A stretch of DNA of 10,510 bases, taken from the NCBI GenBank assembly GCA_024644285.1, contig JAHELH010000009.1, positions 1 to 10,510 of the forward strand. Direction: 5' to 3'. The stretch is from Paracoccaceae bacterium. GTDB taxonomy: Bacteria; Pseudomonadota; Alphaproteobacteria; Rhodobacterales; Rhodobacteraceae. Made by a program: the position numbers and the translations under genes. Below are positions 6,747-10,510 of the stretch, in pieces. Position 1 is the stretch's first letter; every line of letters begins with the position of its first letter. The notes below the pieces were generated by a model. That model did not search any database and was not told the DNA's origin. It saw only the letters and a list, made by a program, of their open reading frames with translations.

Positions 6747-6947
6747 TCAGGCGAGGTAACCGCGCTCGATCCGCAGGAACTGTTTGACGCGCGTCGCGTC
6801 CATGCTGCCCTTGCGGCTGCGGCGGGTCAGCATCTGGACCTTGGGATGTCCGGCCTCGCCAGCCTTGATCCGGTCGAGCCGTGTATAGGCCTGCGCGCGG
6901 CCGCCCGTCTCCTTGGTGTGGCTCTGGTCTATCACGTGTCGTGTCAT
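6747..6947 (-). CDS. Small basic protein of unknown function, 66 aa
   Basis: I do not recognise this family. I chose ATG at 6947 because GGAG lies about 7 nt upstream. A longer frame from 7019 would have no such site and would begin inside the queG downstream spacer. The protein has 15 Lys/Arg against 6 Asp/Glu, no cysteine, no signal peptide and no membrane segment. Its C-terminal half (KVQMLTRRSRKGSMD, then RVKQFLRIERGYL) looks like a charged helical region that could touch nucleic acid. It sits 78 nt after queG and 77 nt before the first transporter gene, all on the minus strand. The good ribosome site and protein-like composition argue that it is real, but no function can be given. Confidence 0.62.
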   Translation of the reverse strand: MTRHVIDQSHTKETGGRAQAYTRLDRIKAGEAGHPKVQMLTRRSRKGSMDATRVKQFLRIERGYLA

Positions 6948-7025
6948 CACAATTCTCCGGTTCTGCTCTGTCGAGGTTACCCCTGCGGCAAGCTTAACAC
7001 GCCGCCAAAGCCCCGGCAAAGCCCA

Positions 7026-8063
7026 CTATTTTTCAAGCCTTGCAACCGCCCAGCGCGCCGCGTCGGCAACGGCGGGATCGCGATCCCCGGTCAGACCGCG
7101 CGCGGTATGCAGAAGGCTCCGATCCGCGGAATTGCCGATCGCGTAAAGCACGTTACGCACGAAGCGGTCCCGGCCGATCCGCTTGATCGCAGAGCCGGAG
7201 AACCTGGCGCGAAAGCCCGCATCGTCGAGCCGCGCCAGATCCTCAAGCCGCGGCGCGGTCAGGTCGCCGCGCGCGGCGTATTTCGTCTCGCTGGCGCGCG
7301 CCGCGAACTTGTTCCAGGGGCAGACCGCCAGGCAATCGTCGCAGCCGTAGATCCGGTTGCCCAGCAATGGCCGCAGCGCTTCGTCCACCGGGCCGCGATG
7401 CTCGATGGTCAGATAGGAAATGCACAAGCGCGCGTCGAGCTGGAACGGCGCCGGGAACGCGTCGGTCGGGCAGATGTCGAGACAGGCGGTGCAAGTGCCG
7501 CAATGCTCGGTTTCGGGCGGATCCGGCTCTAGTTCTGCGGTAGTGAAGAGCGCGCCGAGGAAGAACCAGTTGCCCAGATCGCGCGCCAGAAGATTCGTGT
7601 GCTTGCCCTGCCAGCCCAGACCCGCCGCCTCGGCCAGCGGCTTTTCCATTACCGGTGCGGTATCGACGAACACCTTGATCTCGCCGCCGGCTTCGCCGAT
7701 CAGCCACCGCCCCAGCCGCTTCAGCCGCTTCTTCACCACGTCGTGGTAGTCGCGCCCCTGCGCATAGACCGAGATCGCCCCCCGGTCGCGCCGCCGCAGC
7801 ACCTCCAGCGGATCGTGCTCCGGCGTGTACAGCTCCGCCAGCATCACCACCGACCGCGCCTCGGGCCACAGCGCCCCGGGACTGCTGCGCCAGCCTTCGC
7901 GCCGCTCCATCCAGCCCATCTGCCCGTGCCGTCCCGCCTTCAGGAACGCCTGCAACCGCCCCGCCGCCTCCGGGATCGCATCCGGTGTCGTGATCCGACA
8001 TTTCGAGAACCCCTCGGCCAGGGCGTGCGCCTGCAAGCGCTGCTTGAGGCGGCCATCGGTCAT
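7026..8063 (-). CDS. queG: Epoxyqueuosine reductase
   Basis: A 345-aa cytoplasmic enzyme that reduces epoxyqueuosine to queuosine at the wobble base of tRNAs with GUN anticodons, the last step of queuosine synthesis. It uses cobalamin and two [4Fe-4S] clusters. The N-terminal cobalamin-binding part carries YAQGRDYHDVVKKRL (100-114) and VDTAPVMEK with Asp134, the position of the proposed catalytic Asp in studied QueG enzymes, then GWQGKHTNLL. The ferredoxin-like part has Cys188, Cys191, Cys194 and Cys198, then Cys214, and Cys241, Cys244 and Cys248 in YGCDDCLAVCPWN. The C-terminal section (about 265-345) is helical with HEAT-like character, as in the family. All cofactor ligands are present. 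ATG at 8063 has only a weak ribosome site. It follows the GST-like gene after a 123-nt spacer. No other queuosine gene is in the window. Confidence 0.96.
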   Translation of the reverse strand: MTDGRLKQRLQAHALAEGFSKCRITTPDAIPEAAGRLQAFLKAGRHGQMGWMERREGWRSSPGALWPEARSVVMLAELYTPEHDPLEVLRRRDRGAISVYAQGRDYHDVVKKRLKRLGRWLIGEAGGEIKVFVDTAPVMEKPLAEAAGLGWQGKHTNLLARDLGNWFFLGALFTTAELEPDPPETEHCGTCTACLDICPTDAFPAPFQLDARLCISYLTIEHRGPVDEALRPLLGNRIYGCDDCLAVCPWNKFAARASETKYAARGDLTAPRLEDLARLDDAGFRARFSGSAIKRIGRDRFVRNVLYAIGNSADRSLLHTARGLTGDRDPAVADAARWAVARLEK

Positions 8064-8098
8064 GTCAGTGTCTCGAACACCCTCGGTCCCAATTCCCC

Positions 8099-8147
8099 AT
8101 CTTCGGTTCTCGAAAATTCCGGGGGGTCTGGGGGTCTGGCCCCCACC
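8099..8147 (-). repeat. G/C-run hairpin, possible terminator and family repeat
   Basis: Within the 123-nt spacer between the GST-like gene and queG, GGGGG (8130-8134) pairs with CCCCC (8140-8144) around a 5-nt loop. On the minus strand this is followed by a second C-run, then GGAATTTTCGAGAACCGAAG. A GGGGGC hairpin plus a CCCCCGG-A/T-rich tail is a pattern I remember as common between genes in Rhodobacterales genomes, so this may be one copy of a dispersed intergenic repeat. It lies 43 nt after the GST stop, a suitable place for a terminator, though the T-run is short and displaced from the stem. Confidence 0.45.
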
Positions 8148-8186
8148 GGATCGGATCGGCGACGCCAGTTCGACTTTCCCCGAGCT

Positions 8187-8852
8187 TCAGAAATCCAGGT
8201 CGGCATAGTGCGGCGGCGGCGGAAATCCCGGCACGTTGTCCGCCAGGATCGACCGGAACGCCGGCCGCGACTTGATCTTGGCGTACCAGTCCTTGACCAC
8301 CGAGGAGCGATTCCAGTCCACGTCCGAGATGTAATCCAGCGCCGACAGATGCGCCGCGGCGGCAAAGTCGGCCAGCGTCATCACGTCGCCCGCCAGCCAG
8401 CGCCGCTGGTCCAGCAGCCAGGCCATGTAATCCAGGTGGTACTTGATCGCCTTCGCGCCCGCCTTGACGTTACGCGATTCCGGGTAGCCGCGACTCATCA
8501 GCTTCTTGTTCACCCGCTCGTAAAGCAGCTTCGACGTCACCTCGTTGTGGAACTTGTCGTCGAACCAGCCCACCAGCCGCCGCACCTCGTACCGCGCCTC
8601 CGGCGTCGCCGGCATCAGCGGCGGCTCGGGATGCAGGTCCTCGATCAGTTCGCAGATCGGCCCGCTCTCGGCCAGCATCTTCCCGTTCATCTTCAGCACC
8701 GGCACCTTGCCCGCGGGGTTGCGGCGCATAAAGTCGGCATCGGGCTCCCAGTACCGCTCCTCGACCAGTTCCACTTCGATCTTCTTCTCCGCGAGGCTCA
8801 GCCGCACCTTGCGGCAGAACGGGGACAAGGGCACGTGGAACAGGCGGTTCAT
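8187..8852 (-). CDS. Glutathione S-transferase-like protein
   Basis: A soluble protein of 221 aa with the GST architecture. The N-terminal thioredoxin-like domain (about residues 2-77) has VPLSPFCRKVRLSLAEK with Ser10 and Cys13 at the active-site turn, the cis-proline in GKVPVLK (Pro51), and the glutathione-contacting Glu62-Ser63 in LAESGPICELIED. The C-terminal all-helical domain (about 85-215) contains the N-capping and hydrophobic-staple region around MTLADFAAAAHLSALDY. Conjugation or thiol-transfer chemistry with glutathione is inferred; the physiological substrate is unknown. I chose ATG at 8852; neither it nor the TTG at 8864 has a clear ribosome site, so the start is less certain than the gene. 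It lies 53 nt after mtgA and upstream of queG. Confidence 0.9.
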   Translation of the reverse strand: MNRLFHVPLSPFCRKVRLSLAEKKIEVELVEERYWEPDADFMRRNPAGKVPVLKMNGKMLAESGPICELIEDLHPEPPLMPATPEARYEVRRLVGWFDDKFHNEVTSKLLYERVNKKLMSRGYPESRNVKAGAKAIKYHLDYMAWLLDQRRWLAGDVMTLADFAAAAHLSALDYISDVDWNRSSVVKDWYAKIKSRPAFRSILADNVPGFPPPPHYADLDF

Positions 8853-8905
8853 CGGCAGGGGCAACCCGGATCGGAAAGTTGCCTCTCAATGCCGTGAAGC
8901 TTGGG

Positions 8906-9619
8906 CTATTTCAACTCCTCAAAGCAGGCCGCACGTCCATCGGCAAGGATCGTCGCAGCGCCGTCCGCGATGCGGCGCGCGCGCCGCTGCAGCGCAGCCG
9001 AAGGGCGCGATGCCGATCGCGCCTTGGGATTCGGCAGCACGGCAGCCAGCCGGGCGGCCTGCACCGGGGACAAATCGGCCGCCAGTACGCCGAAATAGTG
9101 TCGTGCGGCGGCCTCGACGCCAAAGACGCCCTCGTCAAATTCCGCCACGTTCAGGTACACTTCCAGCACGCGGCGCTTGCTCCACACCGCTTCCATCATC
9201 GGCGTGATCAATGCTTCCAGGGCCTTCCTTGGCCAGGACCGCCCGTGCCAAAGATAGACGTTCTTCACCGTCTGCTGGCTGATGGTCGAGGCGCCGCGGG
9301 CGCCGCCCTCCTCCAAAGCGGCGCGGATCGCGGCCATGTCGAACCCCCAGTGCAGGCAGAAATTGGCGTCCTCCGCCGCGACGGCCGACCGCGCCATGAC
9401 CGGCGCGATCCGCTCCATCGGCACCCAGTCGCGCGTAACGCCGCCGATGCGGCGCGATTCCGACAGGATGTAGGGCGTCGTCGGCGGGTTCACCACGGCG
9501 TAAAGCGCCACCGCCAGCAGCAGCACCAGGGCCACGACCGCCGCCCCCCTTAGCATCCAGCGCAGGATGAAGGCGACCAGCCTGACCCGCCGCGACTTGA
9601 CTTTGCGTTTTCTTGCCAC
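8906..9619 (-). CDS. mtgA: Monofunctional biosynthetic peptidoglycan transglycosylase
   Basis: A 237-aa GT51 enzyme that polymerises lipid II into glycan strands on the periplasmic face of the inner membrane. A very basic N-terminus (residues 1-24) precedes one membrane segment (about 25-43) that anchors it. The GT51 motifs follow in order: AVAAEDANFCLHWGFD with catalytic Glu83, GASTISQQTVKNVYL (109-123), RKALEA, and LEVYLNVAEF with the second conserved glutamate (Glu153), then GVEAAARHYF and the Pro-Asn-Pro of VLPNP. There is no transpeptidase domain, and the length is normal for MtgA. The start is GTG at 9619. An in-frame TGA lies only five codons upstream, and no strong ribosome site is visible. 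It may be co-transcribed with the GST-like gene, 53 nt downstream. Confidence 0.95.
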   Translation of the reverse strand: MARKRKVKSRRVRLVAFILRWMLRGAAVVALVLLLAVALYAVVNPPTTPYILSESRRIGGVTRDWVPMERIAPVMARSAVAAEDANFCLHWGFDMAAIRAALEEGGARGASTISQQTVKNVYLWHGRSWPRKALEALITPMMEAVWSKRRVLEVYLNVAEFDEGVFGVEAAARHYFGVLAADLSPVQAARLAAVLPNPKARSASRPSAALQRRARRIADGAATILADGRAACFEELK

Positions 9620-9671
9620 GCCGCAGCAAGATCACGGGGCGCCGCGCTCCGTCAAGCACAAGGGATGCGGG

Positions 9672-10049
9672 TCACCAGGAACAGGCCCAGGCTCGGATCG
9701 CGCATTGTCGCCCGCCGTAGCAGGCGCGGTATTGCAGCGCGGTCGCCTCGGCAATGTGGCGGCTGTCACCAAGCCCCCAACCCCATGCGCCGCCGGCGTC
9801 TTCGGCCATCGCGCCGCAGGTGTCATAGAAGGTCTCGATGCGGTCGCAGCGGCCCCTTCAGCCGGCCTGTGCCTCGTCGCGGGCCGCCGCCTCTGACGCG
9901 AAGCCGTGCGACCGCCCTTAGACCCCGTCGGGTCCGAATCCGACCGGACCCCAGCATCTTCCGTATCCGCATTGGCCGGCCAGCGCCGCAGTCGTGCATG
10001 TCGCCGAAACCCCCAGCGCGATCGCGGAAATTCGCAAGATGCCCTTCAA
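9672..10049 (-). pseudogene. DUF4189 protein broken by two in-frame stop codons
   Basis: Read from TTG at 10049 (GAGG about 5 nt upstream), one continuous frame of 126 codons encodes a signal sequence and a full DUF4189 domain, but TAA at codon 44 (9920-9918) and TGA at codon 64 (9860-9858) interrupt it. No frameshift is needed: the frame continues to WACSW and a final TGA at 9674-9672. Total length, signal length (23 residues before AGQ) and the order of cysteines equal those of the intact neighbour at 10108-10485. The TGA falls exactly where the neighbour has Cys64, one base from a Cys codon; the TAA is one base from a Tyr codon. This is best explained as a tandem duplicate silenced by point mutations, recently enough that the rest still reads as protein. 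Assembly error is the other option. As it stands only a 43-residue secreted stub would be made. Confidence 0.8.
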
Positions 10050-10054
10050 ATGGC

Positions 10055-10070
10055 CCTCTTCGCAGAGAGG
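10055..10070 (-). promoter_or_regulatory. Small hairpin covering the ribosome site of the DUF4189 pseudogene
   Basis: CCTCT (10055-10059) pairs with AGAGG (10066-10070) around a 6-nt loop. On the minus strand the 3' arm is the AGAGG just before the TTG start of the broken DUF4189 copy, so the stem would hide its ribosome site. It lies in the 58-nt spacer between the two tandem copies. It may be chance. Confidence 0.25.
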
Positions 10071-10107
10071 CACGTATGGCACGGGTCCCCATTGAGCCGG
10101 TCGGACG

Positions 10108-10485
10108 TCATTTCGAACACGCCCAGATGCGTATTCTGCAGCCCTTGCCGCTCTGCTGGCATGCCGAAAGCGCCTTCGCCTCGGCGGACGCTCTGTCCTC
10201 TTCGGACCATCCGAACGTGCGCCGCCCGGCCGCATCCTGAGCAATGGCGGCACAGGCGTTCACGAAAACCTCGGGCGCCTCGCAACCGGTGCCGCAGCGC
10301 TCCTGCGCGGCGTCCGCCGCACCGGGTGCGGTGCGCAGGCCGGTTGCCCGCCCGGCGGCCCCGCGATCGCCGATTGTCAGGGCGCCCCAGCAATATTCAT
10401 AGCCGCACTGTCCGGCCGCGGCCGGACCGACTGCAAGAACGATGACGGCAGCCGCTGTGGCCACGGCCAAGCAAAGATTTGTCAT
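10108..10485 (-). CDS. Secreted cysteine-rich DUF4189 family protein
   Basis: A 125-aa precursor. ATG at 10485 has a strong GAGGAG site 7 nt upstream, better than an in-frame start at 10509. A signal peptide spans about residues 1-24 (hydrophobic core ATAAAVIVLAVG, likely cut after PAAA), leaving about 100 residues for the periplasm or outside. The mature part has eight cysteines (27, 32, 64, 68, 78, 109, 116, 123), an even number that suggests four disulfide bonds. DUF4189 hallmarks are CWGALTIG near the start, the Cys-x3-Cys pair, FVNACAAIAQD, a short FGW segment, SAEAKALSAC, and the closing GCRIRIWAC. The family's role is not established. A broken paralog of identical length lies 58 nt downstream, so this appears to be the functional member of a tandem duplication. 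Confidence 0.85.
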   Translation of the reverse strand: MTNLCLAVATAAAVIVLAVGPAAAGQCGYEYCWGALTIGDRGAAGRATGLRTAPGAADAAQERCGTGCEAPEVFVNACAAIAQDAAGRRTFGWSEEDRASAEAKALSACQQSGKGCRIRIWACSK

Positions 10486-10510
10486 GAAACCACTCCTCAC
10501 CCACGCCAAG

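Noticed and set aside
6948..7019. N-terminal extension of the small basic protein to 90 residues
   Set aside because: The extension begins in the queG spacer without a ribosome site; the ATG at 6947 has GGAG at proper spacing.
7599..8897. Plus-strand open frame of 432 codons opposite queG and the GST-like gene
   Set aside because: Low-complexity Arg/Gln/His/Leu composition and no motifs; both genes on the other strand are certain.
9858..9860. TGA aligned with a conserved cysteine, as would be expected for a selenocysteine codon
   Set aside because: A TAA stop lies 20 codons earlier in the same frame, so ribosomes would not reach it. I see no convincing SECIS-like hairpin just after the TGA. 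Mutational decay explains both stops.

Overview
The window is GC-rich, densely coding chromosomal DNA that looks alphaproteobacterial, most likely Rhodobacterales (Rhodobacter/Paracoccus/Roseobacter type). The clearest lineage marker is a MarR-family gene followed 2 nt later by an OmpR-family response regulator with no kinase beside it, which matches the PetP-PetR pair described in Rhodobacter capsulatus. Almost everything is on the minus strand; only the branched-chain aminotransferase is on the plus strand. I found no phage, transposon, CRISPR array, tRNA or rRNA.

Layout in plus-strand order: (1) 1-1308, a partial exported DUF3179 protein; (2) 1309-1511, a non-coding gap rich in inverted repeats; (3) 1512-2716, petP-petR, transcribed leftward; (4) 2717-2893, a divergent promoter region with operator-like palindromes; (5) 2894-3763, ilvE (+), which ends 4 nt from the stop of the next gene; (6) 3768-6669, three leftward genes in which two paralogous EamA transporters flank an App1-type (DUF2183) phosphatidate phosphatase; (7) 6747-6947, a small basic unknown protein of 66 aa; (8) 7026-8063, queG, the last step of queuosine synthesis; (9) a G/C-run hairpin between queG and the GST gene; (10) 8187-8852, a glutathione S-transferase-like protein; (11) 8906-9619, mtgA, a monofunctional peptidoglycan glycosyltransferase; (12) 9672-10485, a tandem pair of small secreted DUF4189 proteins. 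The upstream DUF4189 copy is intact. The downstream copy has the same length and frame but is broken by two in-frame stop codons.

Most genes are housekeeping: amino-acid metabolism, tRNA modification, cell wall, redox. I see no convincing new defence or mobile system. The points most worth a second look are the DUF4189 copy with two nonsense codons, one of them exactly at a cysteine of its sister; the transporter-phosphatase-transporter cluster; an interrupted inverted repeat upstream of the DUF3179 gene; and the unrecognised 66-aa basic protein.
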